This document shows positions 49,506 through 60,707 of a stretch of DNA of 64,000 nt, piece by piece. The translations under genes and the position numbers were made by a program. A model generated the notes under the pieces. The model ran no database searches and was not told the DNA's origin. It worked only from the letters and a program-made list of their open reading frames with translations. This DNA comes from Siphonodentalium dalli (taxonomy: Eukaryota; Mollusca; Scaphopoda; Gadilida; Siphonodentaliidae). Numbering within the stretch: position 1 is the first letter of the stretch; the number at the start of each line of letters is the position of its first letter. Location: NCBI GenBank assembly GCA_032622095.1, contig CP136061.1, forward strand, positions 62,129,127-62,193,126. The letters are read 5' to 3'.

Positions 49506-50086
49506 TAAAATATATTGGTTTCGCGAATGACCAACTCAGAATTCCGTTAAAATAAGAATAACAACCAGCACCTAATTAACGAACCGGCGGCCGTCTCCGA
49601 CCACAACCCCCAGTGGGCTGGAGAACGAAAAAATTCTATAAAAGTTGAAATATAAGACTTACAAATAATTGTTTCATTTCTTTTATTTGTAATTGACATA
49701 GCTTGTCACAAACCAAAAATCAACATTATTGATATAGCGTTAATTAACGACAATACACGAAATTGAAATTCCCAACTACACCCTTCATCGGACTCGGCCT
49801 CCGGATCGCAGTTCGAGTTTTAATCATCCCAAAATTTCCCATTCTATAAATAAAACACCCGTGTTAATGTCAGCGCCCACAGCTATCTATAATCTCTAGG
49901 ACAGTATACACGCGGCGCGCGTAATAACCTATAAATGTTAGCGTATTTATCTCCCTTTGTTGGTCGGTGGAACCGGGCCGCGGTGTTGTTCAAATGCGAG
50001 CATAATTCGGACCTCCAAACCGCCAAATGTCGTTAAATGGAATGGTTCGTCATCTATATGACTATAGCATTGCATGTAATACTCAC

Positions 50087-50213
50087 ATCTACTTCAGGAG
50101 ATGTTACTGAAATACGAGCTGGGGAAAATTCTGCCTCGGTATCACCGCATTCCCCGTCCTGCAACCACAATGCTCCATTTCCTGGATCCTGGCACTGTTT
50201 ATTTTCTGTACAC
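50087..50213 (-). CDS. PLXN: Plexin exon: end of PSI1 and linker
   Basis: This 127-bp exon completes a lysine codon split across the intron (AA + G) and continues CTENKQCQD, then ALWLQDGEC, the second half of the PSI disulfide pattern with its conserved tryptophan. It then runs ARISVTSPEVD into the first IPT-type region. The acceptor is TTGTAG and the donor is GAT followed by GTGAGT. It ends in phase 0. The match in phase and in cysteine spacing to the exon at 53580-53674 strongly supports both. Confidence 0.9.
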
Positions 50214-50429
50214 CTACAATTTGCATGTAACTATATCTCAGTACATGCTATGATTCTGGTGGGCAATGTTCATTTAACTATGATATTGCTGGGGTAAAAT
50301 GACGTGACGTTATTATTTTGTAATTATCATTCTAATGGATTTTGTCAAAATATAACGATTCATATAAGAACATACTCATTCAGAATATCGTAAACCTTTC
50401 TTTACTAATTATTCATTTACAAGTAGGTC

Positions 50430-50605
50430 CCTTGGGAAATGTTCAGATAATAAGTTCAACAGACGGCCATACTTATTATCTGAACATTTCACACCAAAGA
50501 ATATGAATGATTCTGCGTTTATAATTTCTATTTTGCTGTTTGTCGTCTGCTTCTATTGCATGTAAACCCCATGCACTAAATGATAACAGACCGTTCCAAT
50601 GTATA
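50430..50605. mobile_element. Dispersed repeat R2, copy 1
   Basis: A GGGAAATGTTCAGATAATAA / TTATTATCTGAACATTTC hairpin followed by TGTCGTCTGCTT and CAGACCGTTCCAATGTA, shared with 60465-60620. Confidence 0.75.
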
Positions 50606-50849
50606 CGTCTATTACTGAATGAGAGCATACATTTATGTCTGTCCGGCTGTCAGTCTGTCTGCTGGTCTGATTTGAACTACATTTGGTCTGGTGACTCGGA
50701 GTACCCTGGCGGAGGTTATAAAGTCCGGGAGCTAATATGGGTGCCTTTGCACCCGCCCATGGGACTTAACTTTACCCCACTCATTTTGTGTCTTATTATG
50801 TGCTTATTAAGCAATGTTAACAAGAAACAAAGTGACCGTGTAGACTCGA

Positions 50850-51670
50850 GACAAGATGGCGGCCATCAAACTAGGACCTAAGTCAGTTTGATGCAAATTA
50901 TAGCGGGAAACACTTGTAAAATGTATACAAAGCATATATTTTCGTGAAGCTAAGACATAATGACACTTTTATAGGGCAACAATGAAACTCCCCACCCAAG
51001 ATGGCCGCCAAAATGGCCGCCGAAAGTTTAAAATGTGCCGTTTTTCCCTCATATCTTCTAGATCAGTTTATGATGTTTGGAACTGGTTGAGTAATGTGAC
51101 CTTATTTTGTATTGTGTATATTAACTGATCATTGGAGCAATGAAATATTGCTATTTGTAACAGAACTTTGTAATGTAAATGAGGTATATCATTACCTATG
51201 AATATTCTAACATATTGGAACCAAAGTTAATACTTTGGCTCAAAATGGCTGCCAAAATATGGAAATGTGTAGATATTGCCCCAGCGTGCCCTGCAATCGC
51301 TTACCTTTTGTGGTTGATGTATATAATTGGCTATTCTGCCTTCTATACATTGAATACTAACATGACTGATGTACCATGGTTAATTGTTACTATTGTCACT
51401 ACTGACATCACCAGAAATATTGGAGTTTTCTCAAACAAACTTAACATAAATATCGGCAAAAAATTACTTTTCAGGTTTGGACTATTTTTTTTTTCAAGTA
51501 AAATGATACTATATTTGGTATGAAAGTTGTTTATTGTTTGGGTCTATCTTATATGTGTCGCACCGCGGTGTTTATAGATCAAATTACTCAAGATGGCTTC
51601 CAAAATGGCAAACAAATTTGGTAAAAAGTTATTTTTTACATATATCCCGAACATTATTATCTGCGTTTTC
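50850..51670. repeat. Diverged segment with AAGATGGC/AAAATGGC boxes
   Basis: ACAAGATGGCGGCCATC, CCAAGATGGCCGCCAAAATG, CAAAATGGCTGCCAAAAT and CAAGATGGCTTCCAAAATGG recur at irregular spacing, suggesting a decayed tandem repeat unrelated in its spacers to the 30-kb satellite. One 114-codon plus-strand ORF here is unrecognised. Confidence 0.55.
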
Positions 51671-51929
51671 CGAAAAGGTAGCAAATAGTGACTCACTTGG
51701 TTATTATACGTGTTAGATAATTAACTGACAACTACATGTTTTGTCTTGGTTACCCCTGTTCCGTATGGGGCATGACAATTTAATTTTAAAGTTGCAGTAT
51801 GGAATTTTGCCGAGAACCTCTTTTGTAATTATGGCCATATTATTGAAAGGAAATAGCAGAACTTTGAGACGGAACTGAGATGAACCAGAATATGTGGCTA
51901 TTCTGGCCCATTATAGGATACACATTTAT

Positions 51930-52830
51930 CAACTGGATACATGATGGGTGCAATGATGGCAGCCATGGCGTTACTGTGTGATCATAGGTGAGGTGAATAG
52001 CTATACAAGGATTTATTGTATGGTCATGAATGGTGTGAATGGTTTGGTTGTGTGTACGCAGTACGTGTGTACCATATGTGGTTGTATGCGCATTGGTGTG
52101 GTGTATGGATACAACGAGGGTAGCTACATGGTCATCAGTGTGTTGGTTATGTATATATGGAGTGACTTTAAGGTCATGGGTGGATGTACAGGTGTACCGT
52201 GTGTGACTGTATTGTGACAGGTGGGTGTATATGTATACATGTCCTGACAGTCCTGTCTGTATGATCATGGAGGGAGTGTGTGGATAAATAGGGAGTGATT
52301 TATGGTTATGGGTAATGTGTATAGGTGTACATGGAATGCCTGCACGGTCATGATTGAAGTGTATATGCAAACATGGAGTAAGCTGGATGGTCACTGGCGA
52401 GCTAGTGAGTGCCCTTTTGGTTACGGTGGGATGTATGTGTATATGTGTCGTGGATGTAATATCATTGGTGGGTGTATATGGAGTAGCAGTATGGTCATGG
52501 ATGGTGTGCATGGGTATACAGTGAGTTGCTGAATTGGCATGTGTGAGGTGTATATGCAAGTATGGAAGGTATGAGTGGTTATGTGTGCAGGTATTGGTAT
52601 ATCCGGAAGGGCTGAATGGCCATTGATTATGTGTATGTATACCTGGATTGAATCTCTGGTCATGGTGGGCTGTATATGTATATATCGAGTGGTCATAGGT
52701 GTGGCGAATGGGTATACATGTAGTGACTGTATGGCCAATGGTGAGATGAATAGTTATGCAAGGGGTGACTGTATGATCTTGAATGACAGTGAATGTGGTG
52801 AATATGTATACAGGGAGTGACTATATTGTC
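51930..52830. repeat. Degenerate TATGG-type minisatellite
   Basis: About 900 bp of GTGTATATGTATAC, GGAGTGACTGTATGGTCATG and GGTGTG words at roughly 55-70 bp period. It yields false ORFs in both strands (His/Thr-rich on the minus strand). Confidence 0.85.
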
Positions 52831-52857
52831 ACTCCCTGTATACATATTCACCACATT
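52792..52857. repeat. Perfect palindrome, 30-base arms and 6-base loop
   Basis: AATGTGGTGAATATGTATAC then AGGGAGTGAC, loop TATATT, and the exact complement. It closes the minisatellite. Confidence 0.95.
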
Positions 52858-53579
52858 TAACAGAAGGTGCAAGGGTACCCTTATTATTAGCTCCCGGACT
52901 ATGAACCTATTTGCACGAGGACATGTTGCAACACCAGATGTACGCTCTTTATGTATGTGTGTTCACTGGCCCGCGCCATCCAACGGAATAACAGGTATAA
53001 GTCTACTATGGGCTTATTCCAGAATCAAATAAGTCCAATATGAACCAATGTGAGTATTTAGGTCAAATATGAACCTATCCGCACGAGGATATATTGAAGT
53101 GGAAAAGAATAGGATCTGTCTATCGTGTGCACAGTTTGGGTTGTGTTGATTGGCTCTTGATCTTCTTAAACAACGAGCCACAGGAAAGAACGATATGCCG
53201 CAAGGAGCCACGTGATTATGTTCTATTTATAGATTATTATGAAAAATGGCAAACTTATCACGTAAGAAGAAAAGTGTTCTAGTTCATGGCGCCACTGTGG
53301 CGTTACATAACTTTTATAGGCGACACGTTTAGCTTAACATAACCTAACAAGCTTCGTGGCGGTAAATCAATTTTCTCAAAAGGAAAGCGTTACATGACTC
53401 CTAGTTGCCGGCTACGGTGTCATGTGAGGCTCACCGAGATTAATAGCTGGTTGGGTTAGCGCCTCGACCGATATTAATCTCACTTCGCCTCACATGACAC
53501 ATCTATCCAGCAACGAATCGCCGTGTAACTTACAATATATACTTAATGTTGTGAGTATTACTTCAGGAACAACGCTTAC

Positions 53580-53674
53580 TTTCTTTGTACCAGGCACCAT
53601 CCACAGAATGGATTTATCGCACAGGCCGAGCAGCTTGTGTAATGATGGCATCGAATCATCGGCCTCTTCTTGAT
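53580..53674 (-). CDS. PLXN: Plexin exon: first half of PSI1
   Basis: This is a 95-bp exon, phase 0 in and phase 2 out. The acceptor is TTTACACAG and the donor is AAA followed by GTAAGC. It encodes CHHYTSCSACAINPFCGWC, a textbook PSI (plexin-semaphorin-integrin) cysteine-knot start (C-x4-SC-x2-C-x5-CGWC). It lies only 580 bp downstream of the last sema exon. PSI domains act as rigid wedges between sema and IPT domains. Confidence 0.92.
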
Positions 53675-54254
53675 CTGTGTAAATGAGAAGATAATTATTT
53701 CAATAATTTAATTCTAAACCATATCGCCAACTATAATATATAAACTAACAGACGCGTCATGTATATTCGTGGAACACAACTCCAGAAACTCTTGTGAATA
53801 GTGCATGTATTTCATTCGGACAATCTTTATGAATAGAAGATATCTCTGTCCGGACATTCTTCTATTAATTAATATTGATTTTTGTTCCTGGTAAAAATAC
53901 TTCATACAACCATTCAGGACAGTTTTACGGGCAATATTTGGAACAGAAACTTTCCTGTTAGTACTCTCCAGCACGACAAATAGCCAATTCGATTCAGATA
54001 TTTTGCAGTAGTAAACCACTTTATTGTGCCTTTATATACACATAGTATTTACCCAATGTTAAATTTAATTCACAGAAAATGGTACTTTAGTCTTGAAATC
54101 TGTTGTAATCTGGTTTTATTTAAATTATGGTGTTGTTTTTGTGCCACGGAAAAGATATACAAACGTTAAGAATTAATCACATGCACGAATGTTTGTGCAA
54201 ACAAATAAGGAACCACTCGATGTACAAACTAGGAAGTGTACAAGATTGGTCAAC

Positions 54255-54359
54255 CTGGTTTTCTGACATCAGAAGTATATCTTGTCCTCCTGTAGCAGTG
54301 ATTTGCAGAACTGGTGAACTTCCGAACAATGTTTCTGTGTCGTATCGTATGGCCTCCTG
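54255..54359 (-). CDS. PLXN: Plexin exon: last sema blade
   Basis: This is a 105-bp, 35-codon exon. It carries GSSPVLQI and then DILLMSENQ, equivalent to the plexin 'G-x-P-V ... L-Y-V-M-T-E-x-Q' strand that closes the propeller just before PSI1. The chosen acceptor ends ACAGAG so that phase 0 is kept. An AG two bases earlier would give phase 1. The donor is CAG followed by GTTGAC, a valid but weak GT site. Joining to the next exon gives MSENQ-IKK...C, the expected lead into PSI1. Confidence 0.8.
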
Positions 54360-54426
54360 CTCTGTCTTCAAATGAACCTACAAAACACTCAACTCAGTTA
54401 TATTACATACGCCACGTACAGACTGC

Positions 54427-54890
54427 CCAACCGGCTGGAGACCTATCAGTACACCATCCAATCGGCTCGCGGCCTATCAGTGCAAACAGAGGCCCATCAG
54501 CACACAATATAACCGGATCGCGGCCTATCCATGCAAACAGAGGCACATCAGCACACCATATAACCGGATCGCGGCCTATAAGTGTGAAAAGAGGCCTATC
54601 AGCACACCATCTAACCGAGTCGCGGCCATCAGTGCAAACAGAGGGCTATCAGCACACCATTTAACCAGCTCGCGGCCTATCAATGCAAACAGTTGCCCAT
54701 CAGCACACAAGCTAACCCGCTCGATGCCTATCAGTGTGAACAGAGGCCTATCAGCACACAAGCTAACCCGCTCGCGGCCTGTCAGTGTGAACAGAGGCCT
54801 ATCAGCACGCCATCCTATCAGTGCAATCAGTGGCATATTGGTGCAAACAGCGGCCTGTCATTGCAAACGGAGGCATATCAGTGTACTACT
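54427..54890. repeat. About 55-bp tandem repeat, eight copies
   Basis: Units of CGCGGCCTATCAGTGCAAAC, AGAGGCCTATCAGCACACCA and an AACC spacer. It starts only about 70 bp upstream (in gene orientation) of the last sema exon. Confidence 0.92.
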
Positions 54891-54893
54891 TAT

Positions 54894-55140
54894 TGGCATA
54901 TCACTAACTCGCGGTCATTTTGGATCCACCAGGTCCGGTTCCGTGGTTTCATAGATTCATCCAGCCCCGGTTCCGTGGTTTCAGTGTTAGGGGTCAAAGT
55001 TTTGGAGTAGCATTTTCATATATGGAGCTTTTGAATTATTCATGAGTTCCATATATTGAAAGTTAAGAAATACCACGGAACCGGACCTGGTGGATCCAAA
55101 ATGGCCGCGAGTTAGTGATAGGGCATATTGGCATATCAGT
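54894..55140. mobile_element. Fold-back element, about 245 bp
   Basis: CACTAACTCGCGGTCATTTT ... CCACCAGGTCCGGTTCCGTG and its complement at 55069-55130. GGTTCCGTGGTTTCA is repeated inside the left arm. Confidence 0.82.
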
Positions 55141-56249
55141 GTGATGTTTGTCCAATTAGAGGAACCTCAATCACGAATTGGCCGAATATTGTTGAAATCA
55201 AATCATAAAGGAAATGTGTATATAACCCGTTGAATATTTTCCTAGTTGGGGGATCATCTAGCGATGTTAAGTTTGACTGGGGACAATTGACTCGTGTTTA
55301 AAATAAGGTGTAGCAACTCCTGGGGTGGGCAACTTTTCCCAATATCGAAAATTTAGTGCCCTTTATTCAATTCCATTCAATTCCTGGGTATAACTTGCAG
55401 ACATTTTGTAATATTATATTATATCGTTGGGCTTATGACCGAACAGTAATTACATCCACTCAGGGAATTTACGACGTTGCACCACCTCCCAAATTTGAAC
55501 AAATGTGCAATAGTTGGAAATTTAATATCGGACACAATATTAGTTGGAAATTGCAGATTAAAGATAGGTTGAATTTGTTCTGATTGTTTGATATTCTATC
55601 CAGTATTTAGTGCAAAAATAGTTGTTTTATATCCAAAGTAGTAGACATTTTCTAATGTCGATAATTTAAAAAAAAATGGACATGAATAGGAAATTTCCAA
55701 CCATTGGGTCGTTAGGCTTTGTAGAGCTTGAAAGTGGCAATTAGAAGCACCCACGCCACGGAGATATTCAATATAGACGAAACCCTGGTAACTATAATAC
55801 TGTTGCTAGGATATGAACAACAAACTACAGTACTTATAAAATCCATGTGCGAGAATTCACAAAAATACTAACCGCAGGTGTTCTATATCAGATAATAATT
55901 GGATAATACTTATGAACGCGGTATATAGGACGTCTTGGTGGCCAGCTATCGACTTTCAAAAAAAAAATTAACACGTTTTTAAATTTTTGTCAGCCCAGCA
56001 AAACTTCCATCACCTTGTATAAAGAGCGTTCATGTTTTCGTTTCCCAACATCGGCTTATAATAAAGAGCTGTCTTGGTTGTGATCTTTTATACTCGATTT
56101 CAACATTAAAGCGAGTGAGGCTTTTGTGGATTTCCGCGATGCGATACGAATTACATTGATTGCTAGTAATTTTCATTTTTCTTTTGCTCGGTCATCTGAA
56201 CATTGGCTCAGAGAAGTTTAACGAACTTGTTATTAAATAGGACCAAGCA

Positions 56250-56650
56250 TCTTTAGCTCCAACGTGTCGGTTGTGCAATCTCATTCGCGTTCGATAGCGC
56301 TAATTCTCACATCAGGGGATAAATGTGTCAACTGTGTAATCATATTCGCGTTCCATAGCGCTAATTCTCAGTCAGGAGAACGTCATGCATGTCAACGTGT
56401 CAATGTAACTCAATTGTGTAATCCCATTTGCATTCCATCTCTCTACTCCTCCGTCATGGGCTCAACGTGTCAATTGTGTAATCTCATTTGCATTCCATCT
56501 CTCTTCTCGTCCGTCATGGGTTCAACGTGTTAATTGTGTAATTTCATTCGCATTCAATTTAATTCTCCGTCACAAGAACGTCATGGGATCAACCGTTCAA
56601 CATGTCAGTTGTCATCTCATTCACATTCCATAGCTCTAATTCTCCACCAT
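56250..56650. repeat. About 60-70-bp tandem repeat, block 1
   Basis: TCAACGTGTCAATTGTGTAA, TCTCATTTGCATTCCAT and CTCCGTCATGGG recur about six times. Further copies lie at 58285-58395 and 59040-59335. Confidence 0.88.
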
Positions 56651-56860
56651 TTTTTTTTTTTTTAATTTTTAATTTTTTTTAACCATTTTAACATTTTTTT
56701 TTTTAAATTATAATTTATAATAATTTTTTATTTATTTGGTATTTTTAAATTTATTATCTTCTTGGATTGTTTTAAATTATTTTTCAATTTATTTTTAATT
56801 CATATTTTTTATTATTATATTTTAATTATATTATTTTATTATTTTAAATCCCGCACACAC
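56650..56860. repeat. AT-only low-complexity tract
   Basis: Runs of T, TTTTAATTTTTAA and TATTATTTTA with almost no G or C for about 200 bp. Confidence 0.9.
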
Positions 56861-57227
56861 ATGATCTGCCCAAAGGCCTGGTCAAACCCCTGTTCATCCC
56901 TATCCCTGTCACCGTGTCTCCGTATCCATGTGATCCACATAATGGTCTGACTAAAGTGCTTCCACCCCACCCATATCTACATACTCATGTCCCTGTATCC
57001 ATGTCATACTTATAACGACCTAATGAATTCGTTGCTATCACCCTCCTCGTATATTGTATATGTACCCCCATGATCCATCTAATGGTCTGACCTGATCATT
57101 GTATACACCTACCCCAATTAGTCCATTTATTTATTCGGGATATCTTTAAAGTATACTCTGTTGTGTATAGTAGTTTTTGTTCCAAACATCAAAGTAATGT
57201 CCATTATAGCTCCGATACTAGCATAAA

Positions 57228-57892
57228 GCTGTTATTAGAGGATTTTTATTTTTGACAGAATGTGTCCCTTTAAATTAGTCTGGTTATAAACCATAAACCT
57301 AGGTGTACCTAAATTCGTATTTTTCTCTGGGTAAACTTAATTTGTCTCATTAGTCGACAGATGGGTTATGTCGACTTACTCATTGTGTGATTAATACATA
57401 TTCATTCTACCGGTATATATGAATTTATATATACCGGTACATGAGTATACTTAACAAGTAAAGCATATACATGTAAATAAAATATATAATATAACCAACA
57501 ACTATCGTGGCAAGGTTATTTTGTTCACGTAGTCTTAGAAGGTACCGTTGTTGGCTGTTGTTAGAGGATTTTAATTTTTGACAAAATGCGTCCCTTTAAA
57601 TTAGTCTGGTTATAACCCATAAACCTCAGGTGCACCTAAATTTGTATTTTTGTTCTGGGTAACCTTAATTTGTCTCATTATTCGACAGATGGGTTATGTC
57701 GACTTACTCATTGTGTGATTATACATATTCACTCTACGCGGTATATATGAATCCATATATACCGGTACATGAGTATACCGGTACTTAACAAGTAAAGCAC
57801 ATACATGTAAATAAAATAAAATATATATACAACCACTATCGTGGCAAGGTTATTTTGTTCACGTAGTCTTAGAAGGCACCGTTGTTGGTTGT
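57228..57892. repeat. Direct duplication, 326-bp unit
   Basis: GCTGTTATTAGAGGATTTTT and GCTGTTGTTAGAGGATTTTA start the two units. Both end near GTAGTCTTAGAAGG.ACCGTTG. Copies differ by scattered changes only. Confidence 0.9.
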
Positions 57893-58284
57893 AATGATAT
57901 TATGGCTCACCAACTTTCCATGATTTAATTTCCCATATGCAATGAAAGTGGTCATAATAGTATGGATGTTATAAGTAAGGAGAGGATGTCTGCTAGGCAT
58001 ATAAAAGAGAAGGGTAATTTTAATGGTGACCAGGTCCCAATTTCTTGCAGACAAATTGTTCTCCGTTCTCATTACATCAGTTTTTGGAGTGGAAGCTGGA
58101 TCCTGGAGCGGTTTAGTGAAATTTTGAAAACAGTTTTGAACGTACCCCCTAAAAAGTGATTTAGTTTATGCCAAAATTTTGAATTTAGAAATTTTTGGAA
58201 AAAATGCTCCCAATGAGTTAATAAAGATGCCAAATGTTTTGATAGAATCATCTTCAGTTGCAGAATGCTGACTCTGTGCCACAC

Positions 58285-58395
58285 TAAGCGTATGTCGGAC
58301 ATAATTCGCATTCCATAATTATAATTATCCGTCACGGGACCAACGTGTCAATTGTGTAATGTCATTAACATTCCATAGATCTACTCCTCCGTCAC
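58285..58395. repeat. 60-70-bp repeat, block 2
   Basis: ACGTGTCAATTGTGTAATGT and ATTCCATAGATCTACTCCTC match the block at 56250. Confidence 0.85.
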
Positions 58396-58451
58396 CGCTG
58401 CAAATTAATGCAGAACATGGATATATACATATATACAATGGGGTCACTTGC

Positions 58452-58530
58452 ATTATCATCATCATCAACATCCCCATCGTCATCATCATTTTCATCATCA
58501 TCATCATCATCATCATTATTCATCAGCACC

Positions 58531-58562
<32 letters not shown>

Positions 58563-59000
58563 CATCATCATCGTCGCCATCATCATTATCATCGTCACCA
58601 TCAACACCGTCGGCATCACACCATCTTCATCACCATCCTCATCATCACCATCTTCATCATCATAGTCATCATGAATTCAATCGTCATCTTCATCTTCACC
58701 GTCATCATCCGTATCGTCACCATCGTCAACATTTGTGTCTTTATACATCTTCGTCCCCATCCATCGTCATCATTGTCCATCATCAGCTTCGTCGCCGTTG
58801 TTATCGTCGTCGTCAATCGTCATCATTGTCGTCGCTGTCATGTTTATCCTCATCATCACCAACATCGTCATCATTTTCGTCATAACCATCATCATAAACG
58901 ACGTCATCGTCGTCGTCATATCTCCATCGTACAATGCAGTCATCATCAGTATCGTCGCCATTAGCGCCGTCGACCTAATCATCTTCATCTTGTCATCGTA
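58452..59000. repeat. CAT/TCA microsatellite, pure then degenerate
   Basis: Nearly pure (CAT)n up to about 58575, then TCATCGTCGTC mixtures. It gives long His-, Ser- or Ile-rich false ORFs in all frames. Confidence 0.97.
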
Positions 59001-59039
59001 GTGATTATCGTCCTGGCAACGCTTATGGCGTCCTCGTCA

Positions 59040-59335
59040 ATATCGTCATGTGATCAACGTGTCAATTGTGTAATCACACTCACATTCCATATATATATAG
59101 TTCTCCATCGTGGGAACGCCATGGGATCAATGTGTCAATTGTGCAATCTGATTCGCACTCCATATAGCTCTAAATCTCCGTCACAGGATCAACGTGTCAG
59201 TTGTGTAATCTCACTCGCATTCCATATATCTGAGTCCCCGTGATGTGAACAAATTGTCCATTGTGTAATCTCATTTGCATTTCATAGCTCTAAGTCTACG
59301 TCATGGGATCAACGTGTCAATTGCGTAATTTTTAT
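59040..59335. repeat. 60-70-bp repeat, block 3
   Basis: Four to five further units of ATCAACGTGTCAATTGTGTA ... CATTCCATAT. Confidence 0.87.
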
Positions 59336-59349
59336 TTAATGTGTTAATT

Positions 59350-59692
59350 TTAAAGGGGTACTGTACACTAAATCGGGCCATTTACGGGACCATCTCCTTT
59401 TATACTCAACCGAATATGTGCAACAAATTAATGAATTTGAGCCATGGATTAGTGCAAAATACACTCATATGCTCTATGAACGATGCAAACAACATGGTAA
59501 TTATAATGAAAATGAATTTATGACTCGAGCCATTTATTCATTTTTATTGTAATTACCATGTTGTTTTGAGCACATGATTGTATTTTGCACTAATCCATTG
59601 CTCAAATTCATTCATTTGTTGCATATATTCTGTTGAGTATAAAAGGAAATGGTCCCATAAATGGCCAGATTTAGTGTAGAGTACCCCTTTAA
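59350..59692. mobile_element. TTAA-ended fold-back MITE, full copy
   Basis: TTAAAGGGGTACTGTACACT and its complement near GAGTACCCCTTTAA enclose two long arms (CAAATTCATTCATTTGTTGC on the right). It lies between two plexin exons of the sema domain. Confidence 0.85.
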
Positions 59693-59832
59693 GGTCGATG
59701 TCGCACAAAGAAAACTTCACAATAATGGGCTCATATCTTCAATTCATATTAACTTCCATGCACATGTAGTATTATTGTGGAGTCAACCGCTCCAGGGACA
59801 TACATGTACATGTAAATAAAGACAATACATAC

Positions 59833-60039
59833 CCTTATGACGTTACCGTTTGATGTCCCAGCAATTATCACTGACCGGTTATCTGCCACTACGGCATCTA
59901 GTGACGTGATCAGAGTCTCATAAAATTCCATAACTGGAGTGGAAGACATAGGTTCATTGCCAACTACAACAGCCCATCTGTTGGGGGGTTCGATAGTGTT
60001 GCAGAGGAAGAAATCATCGTCTTCATCATTAAGTGTTTG
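59833..60039 (-). CDS. PLXN: Plexin exon: sema domain, later blade
   Basis: This is a 207-bp, 69-codon, phase 0-0 exon. The acceptor is TTTTTCTCTAG at 60040-60041 and the donor is AGG followed by GTATGT. The translation starts QTLNDEDDDFFLC and ends with ITSLDAVVADNRSV then AGTSNGNVIR, the usual plexin or semaphorin blade pattern (T-x-L/V ... NRTV ... GT-x-x-G-x-V-x-K). The reading frame continues exactly from the previous exon. Compared with other plexins, about 8-10 residues seem to be missing between this exon and the next recognised one, so a micro-exon may lie in the 5.5-kb intron. Confidence 0.9.
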
Positions 60040-60464
60040 CTAGAGAAAAACAATTGAAATCACATTACGATACTTATCCCAACGCACTGTGAAGCAATGC
60101 ACGTTATCAATGCAGTGTTAGTGTATATTCTCATGAAATGTACAGATAAACCCATGTATAGTTCTTTGTAATAAATATAAATATTCTCTACAACAGGCCA
60201 GACTTTCCAAGCCTTGAATGACCACATTGCGGACCATTAGATTCATGCTTGAATTGATATACGGCGAACACAACCAAACTATAATATCATTTTCTAAAAT
60301 TGCTTTGGTGGTGTATTTACGAGGTGTATTTTGGAGCGCAGTCCACCATGTGGATTTAATCGATTCATTTACCGGCTTGTGTTGATCATCAGAACGTGAG
60401 AAAACAATCGATAAATATATGATTAACCATTTCTATACTACATCATCAATGACGAGTAGTTATC

Positions 60465-60620
60465 CAATGGGAAATATTCGGGTAATAAGTGCAACAACCG
60501 ACCATATATATAGGCAATAAATAGGACCCCTTCTGTACTTTTATTAATATGTCGTCTGCTTATATTACCCGTATACATCCATCCAAATCAATAATAGACC
60601 ATTCCAATGTACTCAGAGAA
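60465..60620. mobile_element. Dispersed repeat R2, copy 2
   Basis: GGGAAATATTCGGGTAATAA, TATGTCGTCTGCTTATATTA and TAGACCATTCCAATGTACTC match the copy at 50430 in order. It lies between the two largest sema exons. Confidence 0.72.
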
Positions 60621-60707
60621 TCCATTTAGTATAGAAAGGTTAATTTGAGGTTTGAAAATTGTAGGATAATCAGGGATAATAGGAGTCGCTTTAAGAAAAG
60701 CTCTTAC

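Larger units (their letters stand above)
35506..50086 (-). other. Introns around the triplicated-acceptor exon
   Basis: The 795-bp intron 35506-36300 is plain. In the 13.6-kb intron, 36800-38840 and 44185-45230 show no gene or clear repeat. 48065-48250 and 49510-50080 are blank. The rest is Helitron arrays, the 46-bp satellite and fold-backs. Confidence 0.6.
50214..59832 (-). other. Introns in the sema/PSI1 region
   Basis: 52860-53575 contains a TGAACCTATTTGCACGAGGA-type duplication (52900 and 53065) and an inverted AGGCTCACCGAGATTAATA pair near 53430-53500. 53680-54250 and 55145-56245 show nothing recognisable. 56865-57225 and 57895-58280 are plain. Confidence 0.55.

Noticed and set aside
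51840-52559. 239-codon His/Thr-rich minus-strand ORF
   Set aside because: A by-product of the TATGG minisatellite; repeated words, no domain, no splice or start support.
58072-58150. VFKISLNRS after an acceptor-like TTTTTAG as the missing sema micro-exon
   Set aside because: Its phases do not match the flanking exons without using a weaker donor, and its downstream end does not fit either possible start of the next exon.
58359-58964. 201-codon His/Ile-rich ORF
   Set aside because: A translation of the CAT microsatellite; all frames are open for the same reason.
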